The notes beneath the pieces were generated by a model. That model was not told the origin of the DNA. It searched no databases and was given only the letters and a program-made list of their open reading frames with translations. Of a DNA stretch of 33,918 bases, positions 14,637-21,923 are shown piece after piece. Positions within the stretch are counted from its first letter, which is position 1. Every line of letters begins with the position of its first letter. Where the stretch lies: assembly GCA_003242605.1 (NCBI GenBank), contig QGUZ01000018.1:1-33918 (forward strand). The letters are read 5' to 3'. The stretch comes from Actinomycetota bacterium. GTDB taxonomy: Bacteria; Actinomycetota; Actinomycetes; Streptosporangiales; Streptosporangiaceae. The translations under genes were made by a program, and so were the position numbers.

Positions 14637-14678
14637 GACGAAATTTTGTCAGGCGATGCCTGAAACGACTCCTGAGTC
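14637..14678. promoter_or_regulatory. Three consecutive dyads upstream of the DUF2207 gene
   Basis: GACGAAA/TTTTGTC (14637-14650, one mismatch), TCAGGC-GAT-GCCTGA (14649-14663) and GACTC-CT-GAGTC (14667-14678) lie back to back 40-80 nt before the gene in an AT-richer patch. They look like operator sites; no cognate regulator can be named. Confidence 0.5.
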
Positions 14679-14701
14679 ACACACGTATTGGTTCGTCCCA
14701 T

Positions 14702-14707
14702 TAGGCT
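14702..14707 (+). promoter_or_regulatory. Probable leaderless -10 element of the DUF2207 gene
   Basis: TAGGCT ends 8 nt before ATG 14716 and no Shine-Dalgarno sequence is present. Confidence 0.45.
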
Positions 14708-14715
14708 GACGGCCC

Positions 14716-16434
14716 ATGATGGACCTTGCTCGACGGCTCGCCCTGACGCTGGCGCTCGCCTGCCTGTCGATCGCCCCGGCCACCGCGGCCGGCGCGGCCA
14801 CGGCGGCGGCCGAAACCGACGCCGGATCCGACTCCCGCGCCGTCTCCGCGGCCGCCGCGACGGGTACGGCCGGCACGGCCTCGGCCGAGGACATCACCTC
14901 GGTCCGGGTGGCGCTGGAGCTGCGCGGCCGCGGGGTGCTGCACGTCAAGGAGGAGATCGAGTTCTCCGGCAAGCCCCCCGTCCGCACCCTGCTCACCCGG
15001 GTCCGCCACGACGACACCCACGACCGGCTCTACCGCATCACCGGCCTGAAGGGCGACGGCAGGCTCACCGGTGACACCATCACCCTCACCGGCTCGGGCA
15101 AGGCCACCGTCGAGTACGACGTGACCGGCGCGTTCACCCCGATGTCCGGCGTCGAGGAGCTGCGCTGGTACGCGGTGAGCGGCTGGTCCGTTCCGGTCCG
15201 GCAGGCGGTCGTGACCGTATCCGGGGACGCCCAGATCCAGAACCTCTCCTGCTTCGCCGGCGACCTCACCTCCGCGGTCGGCTGCACGGTCGCCGAGATG
15301 GACCACACCGGCACCACCGCCACCTTCGAGCAGCAGAACCTGCGCCCCGGCCAGGCGCTCACCGTCGTGCTCGGCTACCCGGCGGGCGCGTCCGGCGGCG
15401 GCAAGCCGATCCTCGAGCGCCGGTTCGACCTCGCCACCGCGTTCACCCTCAACGTGGTCACCGGCAGCGCCCTCGCCGGCCTCCTCGTGCTGCTGCTCGG
15501 CGGCGTCGGCCTGCTGTACTGGACCCGCGGCCGCGACGCACGGGTGATCGGCCACGAGGCCAAGGAGATCAGCGGCCTGCAGAACGGCACCTTCTCCCCG
15601 CCCGACGGGGTGCGGCCCGGCCAGATCGGCACCCTCATCGACGAGCAGGCCGACGTGGTCGACGTCACCGCCACCATCGTCGACCTCGCGGTCCGCGGCT
15701 ACCTGCTCATCGAGGAGCAGCCCCGGCAGGCCTACGACGCCCCCGACTGGGTGCTGGTCAAGCGCCCGAACGCCCCGCTGTCCGCGCTGTTGCCGTACGA
15801 GCGGGCGCTGTATGACGCGATCTTCGACGGCCGCGACTCGGTGCCGCTGTCGCAGCTGCGCGGCACCTTCGCCGAGAAGCTCGACACCGTCCGCGACGAG
15901 CTCTACAAGGACGTGGTGCGCCAGGGCTGGTTCTCCCACCGCCCGGACACGGTGCGCAGCCGGTGGACGGTCGTCGGCCTGATCCTCGCCGTGCTCGGCG
16001 TGATCGCCACCGTGCTGCTCGCCTGGTTCACCACGTACGGCCTGCTCGGGCTCGCGGTGATCATCGGCGGCGCGGCGCTCGCCTGGGGCGGCCAGTACAT
16101 GCCGGCGAAGACCGCGAAGGGCTCGGCGGCGCTCGCCCACACCCTCGGGTTCCGCCGCTACCTGCTCTCCGGCAAGGTCGACACGAACGTGCCCGCGGCG
16201 CAGCGGGTGGAGCTGTTCTCCCGCTACCTGCCGTACGCGATCATCTTCGACAGCGTGGAGCCGTGGGCCCGGCTCGTCGCCGACGTCAGCGGCAACGGGC
16301 GGCAGGCGGACAACCTGTACTGGTACCACGGCCCGGCCGAGTGGGACCTGTCCCGGTTCGCCGACTCGATGCGGGTGTTCACCACCACGACCTCCGGCGC
16401 CATCTCGGCCGCCCGCAGGCTCCGCTCCCTGTGA
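14716..16434 (+). CDS. DUF2207-domain membrane protein
   Basis: 572 aa. An N-terminal signal-like segment (residues 2-25, ending near ATAAGAA) precedes an extracytoplasmic region of about 200 residues with DUF2207 features (VRVALELRGRGVLHVKEEIEFS, then LYRITGLKGDGRLTGDT). A membrane segment lies near residues 236-260 (GSALAGLLVLLLGGVGLLYW), then a large cytoplasmic part, and two further segments near 415-455 (VVGLILAVLGVIATVLLAWF and GLLGLAVIIGGAALAW). The C-terminal region (FRRYLLSGKVDTNVPAAQRVELFSRYLPYAIIF) is typical of the family. Function unknown. Two Met codons are adjacent (14716, 14719). Its promoter region contains three dyads and a TAGGCT box 8 nt before the ATG. Confidence 0.88.
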   Translation: MMDLARRLALTLALACLSIAPATAAGAATAAAETDAGSDSRAVSAAAATGTAGTASAEDITSVRVALELRGRGVLHVKEEIEFSGKPPVRTLLTRVRHDDTHDRLYRITGLKGDGRLTGDTITLTGSGKATVEYDVTGAFTPMSGVEELRWYAVSGWSVPVRQAVVTVSGDAQIQNLSCFAGDLTSAVGCTVAEMDHTGTTATFEQQNLRPGQALTVVLGYPAGASGGGKPILERRFDLATAFTLNVVTGSALAGLLVLLLGGVGLLYWTRGRDARVIGHEAKEISGLQNGTFSPPDGVRPGQIGTLIDEQADVVDVTATIVDLAVRGYLLIEEQPRQAYDAPDWVLVKRPNAPLSALLPYERALYDAIFDGRDSVPLSQLRGTFAEKLDTVRDELYKDVVRQGWFSHRPDTVRSRWTVVGLILAVLGVIATVLLAWFTTYGLLGLAVIIGGAALAWGGQYMPAKTAKGSAALAHTLGFRRYLLSGKVDTNVPAAQRVELFSRYLPYAIIFDSVEPWARLVADVSGNGRQADNLYWYHGPAEWDLSRFADSMRVFTTTTSGAISAARRLRSL

Positions 16435-16471
16435 GGCTCCCCCGGTGAAGCTCTTGCCGTAAGGCCCGCCG

Positions 16472-16504
16472 CCCGCGGGCCCGCCCGTGCCGGCGGCCCG
16501 CGGG
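16472..16504. terminator. Hairpin between convergent DUF2207 and asparaginase genes
   Basis: CCCGCGGGCC (16472-16481), 13-nt loop, GGCCCGCGGG (16495-16504): perfect 10-bp arms ending directly at the asparaginase stop codon. Suitable as a bidirectional terminator. Confidence 0.6.
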
Positions 16505-17452
16505 TCAGGGCTCGCGGACCCGGATCTCCCCGACCGGCTCGCCCCCGCCGAGCACCGGCGTCGTGGTGTAGCCGATGAGCTCGGGGGCGTCGAGGCCGAG
16601 CGACCGCAGCGCGGTCACGATCACCGGCAGCCGGGCGCGCCGGGCGCCGTCCTCGATCTTGATGGCGGCGGCCCGGCCGTCCTCGTGCGCGAGGGCGAAG
16701 AACCCCTCCGCGCCCGACTTGGCGAGCAGTCCCGGGATCGCGCGCATGAGCACGTTCTCCGGGCGGAACGTGCCCGAGGTCCACTCCGGGTGGGCGCGCA
16801 TCGCGTCCGCGATGCGGCGCTCCGGCGTGCCGGGCGGGGCGAGCACGAGCGCGCGGTAGGCCCGCACCACGCCCGCCATCGACACGAACAGCAGCGGCGC
16901 GCCGCAGCCGTCGATGCCGGTCGCGATCACCCGCTCCCCGGTGAGCTCCTCGGTGGTCCGGCGGATCGCCCGCTGCAGCGGGTGGGTGGGATGCAGGTAG
17001 TTCGCGGTCGGCCAGCCGTTGGCCACGCAGGTGGCGAGCATCGCGGCGTGCTTGCCGGAGCACTCGCCGAACACCCGGTGCGGCTCGCCCCCGGCGCGGA
17101 TGATCTCACGGGCGGAGTCCTCGTGCTCCGGCAGCGCCGGCGGGCAGCGCAGCACGTCGTCGTCGAGCCCGGCCCCGGCGAGGATCTTGCGCACGCCGGA
17201 CACGTGGAACGGCTCGCCCGAGTGGCTCGCGCAGGCGAGGGCGAGCAGCTCGTCGTCGAGGTCGAGGCCCGCCCGCAGCATCGCCAGGGCCTGCAGCGGC
17301 TTCATCGCCGAGCGCGGCGAGGCCGGGCCCGTCACGTCCCCGTGCACGCGGACCGGCTCACCGGCCGCCCCCACCGCGAGCAGCCGCGCCCGATGCACGG
17401 CCTCCGCGAAGCCCGAACGCACGACCTCCACGATCAGCGGCTCGTCCGGCAC
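16505..17452 (-). CDS. L-asparaginase II (Rhizobium etli type)
   Basis: 315 aa, Asparaginase_II family (PF06089 type), unrelated to the E. coli enzymes. The S-x-x-K motif is at S48/K51 in SPRSAMKPLQA, matching the catalytic pair of the R. etli enzyme. Two conserved cysteines follow: C131 in FGECSGKHAAML (with K134) and C183 in TGIDGCGAP, corresponding to the metal-binding cysteines known there. It should hydrolyse asparagine to aspartate and ammonia. GTG 17452 is preceded by AGAGGAG at good distance. No signal peptide, so cytoplasmic. Single-gene unit between convergent DUF2207 and divergent dtd. Confidence 0.9.
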   Translation of the reverse strand: MPDEPLIVEVVRSGFAEAVHRARLLAVGAAGEPVRVHGDVTGPASPRSAMKPLQALAMLRAGLDLDDELLALACASHSGEPFHVSGVRKILAGAGLDDDVLRCPPALPEHEDSAREIIRAGGEPHRVFGECSGKHAAMLATCVANGWPTANYLHPTHPLQRAIRRTTEELTGERVIATGIDGCGAPLLFVSMAGVVRAYRALVLAPPGTPERRIADAMRAHPEWTSGTFRPENVLMRAIPGLLAKSGAEGFFALAHEDGRAAAIKIEDGARRARLPVIVTALRSLGLDAPELIGYTTTPVLGGGEPVGEIRVREP

Positions 17453-17615
17453 CGGTCACTCCTCTGTTCGCCGCAGCCTTCCCGGGCATCCCGTATGCCC
17501 GTTTTCCCGGCAAGTCTACGTACCGGCACCTGGCTGCGACCGCCGCTTTCGGGCAGCCGGTGCCCTCGCCGGCGCGCGGTCCTGCCGCCCGGCCGGGTCT
17601 GGGAGAATGCCGACC

Positions 17616-18041
17616 ATGCGAGCGGTGGTGCAACGTGTGAGCTCGGCGTCGGTGGTCGTGGACGGCGCCACGGTGGCGGAGATCAACGAGATGGGCCTGC
17701 TCGCCCTCGTCGGCGTCACCCACACCGACACCCGCGAGCAGGCCGCCAAGCTCGCCGCCAAGCTGTGGAACCTGCGCATTCTGCCCGGCGAGAAGTCCTG
17801 CTCGGACGTTGGCGCGCCGATCATCGTGGTGAGCCAGTTCACCCTGTACGGCGACGCGCGCAAGGGCCGCCGCCCCACCTGGCACGCCGCGGCGCCCGGC
17901 CCGGTCGCCGAGCCGCTGGTGGACGCGGTCGTCGAGGAGCTGCGCGCGCTCGGTGCCCAGGTCGGCACCGGGGTGTTCGGCGCGGACATGAAGGTGCACC
18001 TCGTCAACGACGGCCCGATCACCCTCATCCTCGACATCTGA
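17616..18041 (+). CDS. dtd: D-aminoacyl-tRNA deacylase
   Basis: 141 aa, typical. MRAVVQRVSSASVVVDG begins the family; the two active-site motifs are present: SQFTLYGD and the cross-subunit Gly-Pro motif in NDGPITLILD. The homodimer removes D-amino acids (D-Tyr and others) and glycine wrongly attached to tRNA. The stretch KLWNLRILPGEKSCSDVG is slightly shorter than the usual 'R-x-F-x-D-x-x-G-K-M-N' region, and the usual KMN-type motif is replaced by EKSCSD. GGGAG about 10 nt before ATG 17616 is the ribosome-binding site. Confidence 0.94.
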   Translation: MRAVVQRVSSASVVVDGATVAEINEMGLLALVGVTHTDTREQAAKLAAKLWNLRILPGEKSCSDVGAPIIVVSQFTLYGDARKGRRPTWHAAAPGPVAEPLVDAVVEELRALGAQVGTGVFGADMKVHLVNDGPITLILDI

Positions 18042-18045
18042 CCTT

Positions 18046-18080
18046 CCGTCCGTCCCGGCCGGCGCGGCCGGGACGGACGG
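18046..18080. terminator. 16-bp perfect hairpin between convergent dtd and ygfZ
   Basis: CCGTCCGTCCCGGCCG (18046-18061), loop GCG, CGGCCGGGACGGACGG (18065-18080), with no mismatch. It begins 4 nt after the dtd stop codon and ends 13 nt before the ygfZ stop. Clear bidirectional terminator candidate, without T-runs. Confidence 0.8.
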
Positions 18081-18093
18081 CGCCCCGCCCGGG

Positions 18094-19098
18094 TCAGCGC
18101 AGGCGGCGGCGCAGCGCCGGGTCGATCTTGACGTTGCGGCCCGCGTCCGGCGGCACGATCACCGTCTGGGCGGCCGCCACGCCCGCCGCGAGCAGCGTGG
18201 CGTCGACCGGCACGGTCCGCTTCACCAGGGCGAGCGCGATCGGGCCGAGCTCGTGGTGCCGGGCGGCGGAGCCGACGAAGCCGACCTGCTCGCCGTCGAG
18301 CGTGACCGGGTCCCCGTGCCGGGGCAGGATGTCCACGCTGCCGTCGAGGTGGAGGAAGACGAGGCGGCGGGGCGGGTGGCCGAGGTTGTGCACCCGGGCG
18401 ACCGTCTCCTGGCCCCGATAGCAGCCCTTGTTCAGGTGCACCGCGGCGCCGATCCAGCCCACCTCGTGCGGGATGGTCTTGTGGTCGGTCTCGAAGCCCA
18501 GCCGCGGCACGTGCGCCTCGATCCGCAGCGCCTCGTACGCCCACAGCCCCACCGGCCGCCGCCCCAGGTGCTCGGGGAGCAGCCGCCGCGGCAGCAGCAC
18601 GTCGTCGCCGAGCGCGATCGCCCCCTCCGGCAGGTCGGCCGGGGGTTCGGCCGTGCCCGCCGGGCCGCCGCGCAGGCCGGACACCACGGCGTAGTCCGCG
18701 GTCACGTCGGCGACCTCGACCCGGAGCATGAACCGCATCTTCTCCAGGAAGGCGACGAGCGGGCCCGCCGTACCGGGCTCGACGTGGCCCCACACCGCCT
18801 CGCCGTCGTCGACGAGGGTGAGGTGGTGCTCCACGCGGCCCTGCGGGTCGAGGAAGAGCGTCTGGGTGGGCTCGCCCGGCTGCAGCGTGTCGAGCTTCTG
18901 CGAGGACAGGTCGTTAAGCCATTTCAGCCGGTCGGCGCCGGCGATCCGGATGACCTCGCGGTTGCTCCGGTCCACCACGGCCTCGCCCGCGGCGAGGGCG
19001 CGCTGCTCGCCGTAGAGATCACCGTAGTGCGCGGCGACGTCCGCGTCCGGGGCGTCCGCCGCTACCGCTCCGGGAGTGTCCAGCAATGGGCTCCGCAT
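18094..19098 (-). CDS. ygfZ: Folate-binding protein YgfZ (GcvT-like)
   Basis: 334 aa. GcvT-type fold; the YgfZ signature K-G-C-Y-x-G-Q-E is present in LNKGCYRGQETVARVHNLGHPPRR, and early motifs VDRSNREVIRIAGADRLKWLNDLSSQ fit the folate-binding domain. YgfZ/IBA57 proteins help assemble or repair certain Fe-S enzymes with tetrahydrofolate. In streptomycetes a YgfZ gene also neighbours nur, as here. TACGCT ends 6 nt before the ATG on the minus strand, so it likely has its own leaderless promoter instead of being read from nur. Confidence 0.93.
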   Translation of the reverse strand: MRSPLLDTPGAVAADAPDADVAAHYGDLYGEQRALAAGEAVVDRSNREVIRIAGADRLKWLNDLSSQKLDTLQPGEPTQTLFLDPQGRVEHHLTLVDDGEAVWGHVEPGTAGPLVAFLEKMRFMLRVEVADVTADYAVVSGLRGGPAGTAEPPADLPEGAIALGDDVLLPRRLLPEHLGRRPVGLWAYEALRIEAHVPRLGFETDHKTIPHEVGWIGAAVHLNKGCYRGQETVARVHNLGHPPRRLVFLHLDGSVDILPRHGDPVTLDGEQVGFVGSAARHHELGPIALALVKRTVPVDATLLAAGVAAAQTVIVPPDAGRNVKIDPALRRRLR

Positions 19099-19104
19099 GC
19101 CCTC

Positions 19105-19110
19105 AGCGTA
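19105..19110 (-). promoter_or_regulatory. Probable leaderless -10 element of ygfZ
   Basis: TACGCT on the minus strand ends 6 nt before the ygfZ ATG; it fits TANNNT. No ribosome-binding site. Confidence 0.4.
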
Positions 19111-19188
19111 CGCCCGGCGCCGCCGCCGATCCCCGCGGCCTCGCCGGTTCCCGCGGTACGGCCGGCCGTACCGCGCGGGGGCGCCGCG

Positions 19189-19647
19189 TCAGCGGCAGTT
19201 GCGGCAGGTGCCGAAGACGGTGAGGTGGTGGACGTCGGTGGCGAACCCGAGCTCCTGGTCGAGCGCGGTGACGAGGCCGTCGACGAGCCGGGGCGCGACC
19301 TCGGTCACCTCGCCGCAGCCGCGGCACACCAGGTGCACGTGGTCGGCCTCGGCGGCGAGGTGGTAGGTGGGCGCGCCGTGGCTCAGGTGGGTGTGGGTGA
19401 CCAGCCCGAGCTCCTCGAGCAGCTCGAGCGTGCGGTAGACGGTGGAGATGTTCACCCCGCGCGCGGTCTGCTGCACCCGGGCGCAGATCTCCTCCGGTGT
19501 CGCGTGCCCGAGTTCGGAGACCGCCTCCAGGACCAGCTGGCGCTGCGGGGTGACGCGGTAGCCCCGCGCCCGCAGCTCCTCGTGCCAGTTGCCCACCTTG
19601 GGGGCGGTCTTCGTGCTGGCGGCTGCTCCCTTGCCCGGCTCGGCCAT
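19189..19647 (-). CDS. nur: Fur-family regulator, Nur-like (nickel uptake regulator)
   Basis: 152 aa. The winged helix covers residues about 22-82 (ARGYRVTPQRQLVLEAVSELGHATPEEI, then INISTVYRTLELLEELGLV). The regulatory segment THTHLSHGAPTYHLA (H85, H87, H90) matches the nickel-site region of Streptomyces Nur closely, and HVHLVCRGC plus CRNC at the end give two CxxC pairs for structural zinc. Nur represses nickel import and, in streptomycetes, the Fe superoxide dismutase gene when nickel is present. Nur rather than Fur or Zur is inferred from this sequence similarity and from the YgfZ neighbour. Leaderless promoter likely: TAGACT ends 6 nt before the ATG. Confidence 0.85.
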   Translation of the reverse strand: MAEPGKGAAASTKTAPKVGNWHEELRARGYRVTPQRQLVLEAVSELGHATPEEICARVQQTARGVNISTVYRTLELLEELGLVTHTHLSHGAPTYHLAAEADHVHLVCRGCGEVTEVAPRLVDGLVTALDQELGFATDVHHLTVFGTCRNCR

Positions 19648-19653
19648 GCCCCG

Positions 19654-19659
19654 AGTCTA
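19654..19659 (-). promoter_or_regulatory. Probable leaderless -10 element of nur
   Basis: TAGACT on the minus strand ends 6 nt before the nur ATG, without a Shine-Dalgarno sequence. Confidence 0.45.
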
Positions 19660-19726
19660 GAAGCTCTCTCCGGTGGTCCGCTCACCGTCTTCCGCCCTCC
19701 GGGCGGCGGCGCGCCCGAATATTCGG

Positions 19727-19755
19727 TTGCCCGTGCCCGGCGGGTCACATACGGT
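19727..19755 (+). promoter_or_regulatory. Promoter of the 13-codon ORF
   Basis: TTGCCC (19727-19732), 17 nt, TACGGT (19750-19755). The expected start point near 19762 would give a leader of about 26 nt holding the full extended Shine-Dalgarno sequence. Confidence 0.5.
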
Positions 19756-19766
19756 CGGGGGCACGC

Positions 19767-19782
19767 AGAAAGGAGGTGGTCC
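19767..19782 (+). promoter_or_regulatory. Extended Shine-Dalgarno sequence
   Basis: AGAAAGGAGGTGGTCC is complementary to the last 16 nt of bacterial 16S rRNA (GGATCACCTCCTTTCT) at 15 positions, and the remaining G can wobble-pair with U. Normal genes in this window match 4-7 nt. The distance from GGAGG to the ATG at 19788 is 11 nt. Confidence 0.8.
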
Positions 19783-19787
19783 GAACA

Positions 19788-19829
19788 ATGGTTGATCTTG
19801 ATTGGGCCAGCGAGGTGGCTGTCCGCTAG
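19788..19829 (+). CDS. 13-aa peptide ORF of unknown function
   Basis: Reads MVDLDWASEVAVR and stops at TAG. It sits between two minus-strand genes (nur and the nitrobindin-like gene), so no downstream gene could use it as a leader. It is framed by a -35/-10 pair with 17-nt spacing, an almost perfect 16-nt Shine-Dalgarno sequence, and a perfect 8-bp hairpin 10 nt after the stop. This layout suggests a self-contained, highly translated micro-gene, or a small RNA that titrates or regulates 30S subunits. I do not recognise the peptide. The third-base pattern is not informative at this length. Confidence 0.5.
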   Translation: MVDLDWASEVAVR

Positions 19830-19839
19830 GACGGCGCCG

Positions 19840-19859
19840 ATCCGGACCACCGTCCGGAT
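19840..19859 (+). terminator. Hairpin after the 13-codon ORF
   Basis: ATCCGGAC (19840-19847), loop CACC, GTCCGGAT (19852-19859): perfect arms beginning 10 nt after the stop codon. No T-run. Confidence 0.6.
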
Positions 19860-20083
19860 GTCCGCGCGACGTCCGGCGTAATCCAAGGCAGACACCGGAA
19901 CCCCGGGCGGCCGGCGGGCGGGTCTCCGGCCCCGTCCATGGTCCAGCCGGCCCGTCGCACGCGGTCCCGTACGCGGGGCCCTCCGTGACGGCGGAGCACG
20001 CCCGGGGTTCTTGCCATTCCCGTGCCGTCGGCGGCCCGCCCCTCCCGGGCACCGGTACGGCGCGGCGCGCCTGCGCCCGCGGC

Positions 20084-20590
20084 TCAGTCCTCGGGGACGA
20101 AGTCGGCGACCTTCTTCAGCTCGGCCGAGGCGTGCGACCGCAGCGGCTGCCCGACGGCCGCCATGTCGAAGGCGTACATGAGATTGCCGTTCACCAGGCC
20201 GTAGAGGCGGTGGCCCGCGGTGTACTCCTTCGCCGACGCGGTGCGGGCGACCATGTCGGTGCGCAGCTCGATCTTGTGGAAGACCACCTCGCCGAGGTAG
20301 ATCTCGACGATGCCCGTGGGGTGCGCGAGCAGCACCTCCACCCGGCGGTTGGGCTGGGCCCGCCAGTAGCCGGTCTCGGTGGCGAGCGGGCGGACCTTCT
20401 CGCCCTTCTCGTCGAGCAGCCAGGTGCGGCTGCGGTAGGTCAGGAACGGCTTCCCGGTGTGGCCGAAGACGATCTCCTGGCCGAAGTTGGCGCTCTCCAT
20501 CGTCGGATAACCGACCACCCCCGCGCCCTCCCAGCGGCCGAGCAGGAAGGAGATCGGCTCCAGATCCGGGTGCAGCTCAGGTGCATCCAT
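20084..20590 (-). CDS. Nitrobindin-like (FABP-family) heme protein
   Basis: 168 aa beta-barrel of the Rv2717c/nitrobindin type. The signature GRWEGAG (residues 18-24, GxWxGxG) and the C-terminal region DMAAVGQPLRSHASAELKKV with the expected heme-ligand histidine are present. Nitrobindins bind ferric heme and convert peroxynitrite to nitrate; actinobacterial members are annotated as FABP-family proteins. The ATG at 20590 was chosen since upstream in-frame sequence is Gly/Arg-rich and since TAGGCT ends 8 nt before it, another leaderless start. It follows nur on the same strand but is upstream of it in transcription, with about 430 nt between. Confidence 0.88.
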   Translation of the reverse strand: MDAPELHPDLEPISFLLGRWEGAGVVGYPTMESANFGQEIVFGHTGKPFLTYRSRTWLLDEKGEKVRPLATETGYWRAQPNRRVEVLLAHPTGIVEIYLGEVVFHKIELRTDMVARTASAKEYTAGHRLYGLVNGNLMYAFDMAAVGQPLRSHASAELKKVADFVPED

Positions 20591-20598
20591 GGTGCCCC

Positions 20599-20604
20599 AG
20601 CCTA
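20599..20604 (-). promoter_or_regulatory. Probable leaderless -10 element of the nitrobindin-like gene
   Basis: TAGGCT on the minus strand ends 8 nt before the ATG at 20590; no Shine-Dalgarno sequence. Confidence 0.45.
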
Positions 20605-20794
20605 CGGCCTCCCGGACCGCCCCGGCTCCGCGGCCGGGGACGGGCCCCGCCCGGCTCCGGCTCCGCCGGCCGCCCCCGCGCGTGCGGTGCGCGCCGTGCC
20701 CTGCGCGTGCCGTACCCGTGCCGCATCCGTCGCCGGACCGAGACGCCTCGGTGCGCGCCGGAGCGCCAAGATGGGTGGTGGCAAGGAGGCCAGT

Positions 20795-21544
20795 GTGACG
20801 GAAACGCGGATTGTTCTGATCGTCATCGGCATCGGCCTGATCCTGTGGGGCGTGTACATGAGCTACCGCAGGCGGGTGATGGCCGCCACGCCCACGATCG
20901 GCGCGGGCGACGTGGCGCTCGTCGCCGACGGGGAGCGCGAGGTGCGGGTCGAGGTGACGGGCGAGGCCGCCCCCGGGCCGGACGGCCTGCTCACCGCGCC
21001 GCTCTCCGGCACGCCGTGCGTGTGGTACCGCACCTCGGTGGACCGCATGTACGAGAAGATGGAGACCGACCGCAACGGCAACCGGCGCCAGGTCACCGGC
21101 ACGAACGTGCTCTGCGACCAGCGGTCGATCGAGCCCTTCCTGATCAAGGACGTGAGCGGCCAGGTGCCGGTGTACCCGGGGCGGGCGCAGCCGGACGGGG
21201 TCGAGCGGGTGATCGACCAGCGCGAGTACGCCACCGGCAAGCTCGCCGAGCGGGCGATGGCGATCGGGGTGCGCGCGCTGGAGTCCGGGCCCGGCATCAC
21301 CCGGGGGCACCGCTACCGCGAGTGGGTGATCCGTCCGGGGACGCGGCTGTACGTGCTCGGCGCGGTGCGCGCCGCCGAGGGGATCGCCATCCGGGAGCCG
21401 CACGGCGCGCCGTTCATCATCTCCACCCGCGACGAGGAGCAGCTGAGCCGGTCGGCGCGGCTGCAGTCGATCGCCGGGTACGTGCTGGGCGCGCTCACCC
21501 TGATCGGCACGGTCGCGTGGTGGATCGCGGTGCCCACGGCATAG
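20795..21544 (+). CDS. GIDE-domain membrane protein
   Basis: 249 aa from GTG 20795, preceded by AAGGAGG. An in-frame ATG at 20771 lies upstream of that ribosome-binding site and is less likely. Membrane segments are at residues 5-20 (RIVLIVIGIGLILWGVYM) and at the C-terminus (SIAGYVLGALTLIGTVAWWIAV). The middle resembles the GIDE (E3 ubiquitin ligase-like, PF12483 type) domain: LSGTPCVWYRTSVDRMYEK, RSIEPFLIKDVSGQVPVYPG, then RYREWVIRPGTRLYVLGAV. The bacterial proteins lack a RING finger and have no proven ligase activity; a scaffold or membrane-quality role is a guess. The stop codon TAG is also the start of the next gene's TAGGCT -10 box. Confidence 0.82.
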   Translation: MTETRIVLIVIGIGLILWGVYMSYRRRVMAATPTIGAGDVALVADGEREVRVEVTGEAAPGPDGLLTAPLSGTPCVWYRTSVDRMYEKMETDRNGNRRQVTGTNVLCDQRSIEPFLIKDVSGQVPVYPGRAQPDGVERVIDQREYATGKLAERAMAIGVRALESGPGITRGHRYREWVIRPGTRLYVLGAVRAAEGIAIREPHGAPFIISTRDEEQLSRSARLQSIAGYVLGALTLIGTVAWWIAVPTA

Positions 21545-21547
21545 GCT
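21542..21547 (+). promoter_or_regulatory. Probable leaderless -10 element overlapping a stop codon
   Basis: TAGGCT ends 6 nt before ATG 21554; its first three bases are the stop codon of the GIDE-family gene. Confidence 0.45.
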
Positions 21548-21553
21548 GCCGGT

Positions 21554-21916
21554 ATGGCACGATCACTGGTGATCAAGGTGACGGCGGGCGCGGACGCGCC
21601 GGAGCGCTGCAATCAGGCCTTCACGGTGGCCGCCGCCGCGCTGGCGAGCGGCGTGCCCGTCTCCCTGTGGCTGACCGGGGAGTCGTCGTGGTTCGCCCTG
21701 CCGGGACGGGCGAAGGAGTTCCAGCTCCCGCACGCCGCCCCGCTCTCCGAGCTGCTCGACGCGGTGCTCGCCGGTGGGCGGGTGACGCTGTGCACGCAGT
21801 GCGCCGCCCGGCGCAACATCACCGCCGACGACGTCATCGAGGGCATCCGGATCGCGGGCGCGCCCACGTTCGTGGAGGAGATCCTCCAGGACGGCGTGCA
21901 GGCCCTGGTCTACTAG
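21554..21916 (+). CDS. DsrE-family-like small protein
   Basis: 120 aa. The pattern LVIKVTAGADAPERCNQAFTVAAAALASGVPVSLWLTGESSWFAL, followed by LSELLDAVLAGGRVTLCTQCAARRNI and FVEEILQDGVQALVY, matches the DsrE/peroxiredoxin-like fold. The CTQC pair (a CxxC) falls where some DsrE proteins carry their sulfur-accepting cysteine, so sulfur relay or redox sensing is possible but unproven. It lies 9 nt after the GIDE-family gene on the same strand, with a promoter-like TAGGCT overlapping that gene's stop. Confidence 0.78.
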   Translation: MARSLVIKVTAGADAPERCNQAFTVAAAALASGVPVSLWLTGESSWFALPGRAKEFQLPHAAPLSELLDAVLAGGRVTLCTQCAARRNITADDVIEGIRIAGAPTFVEEILQDGVQALVY

Positions 21917-21923
21917 CCCGCGC

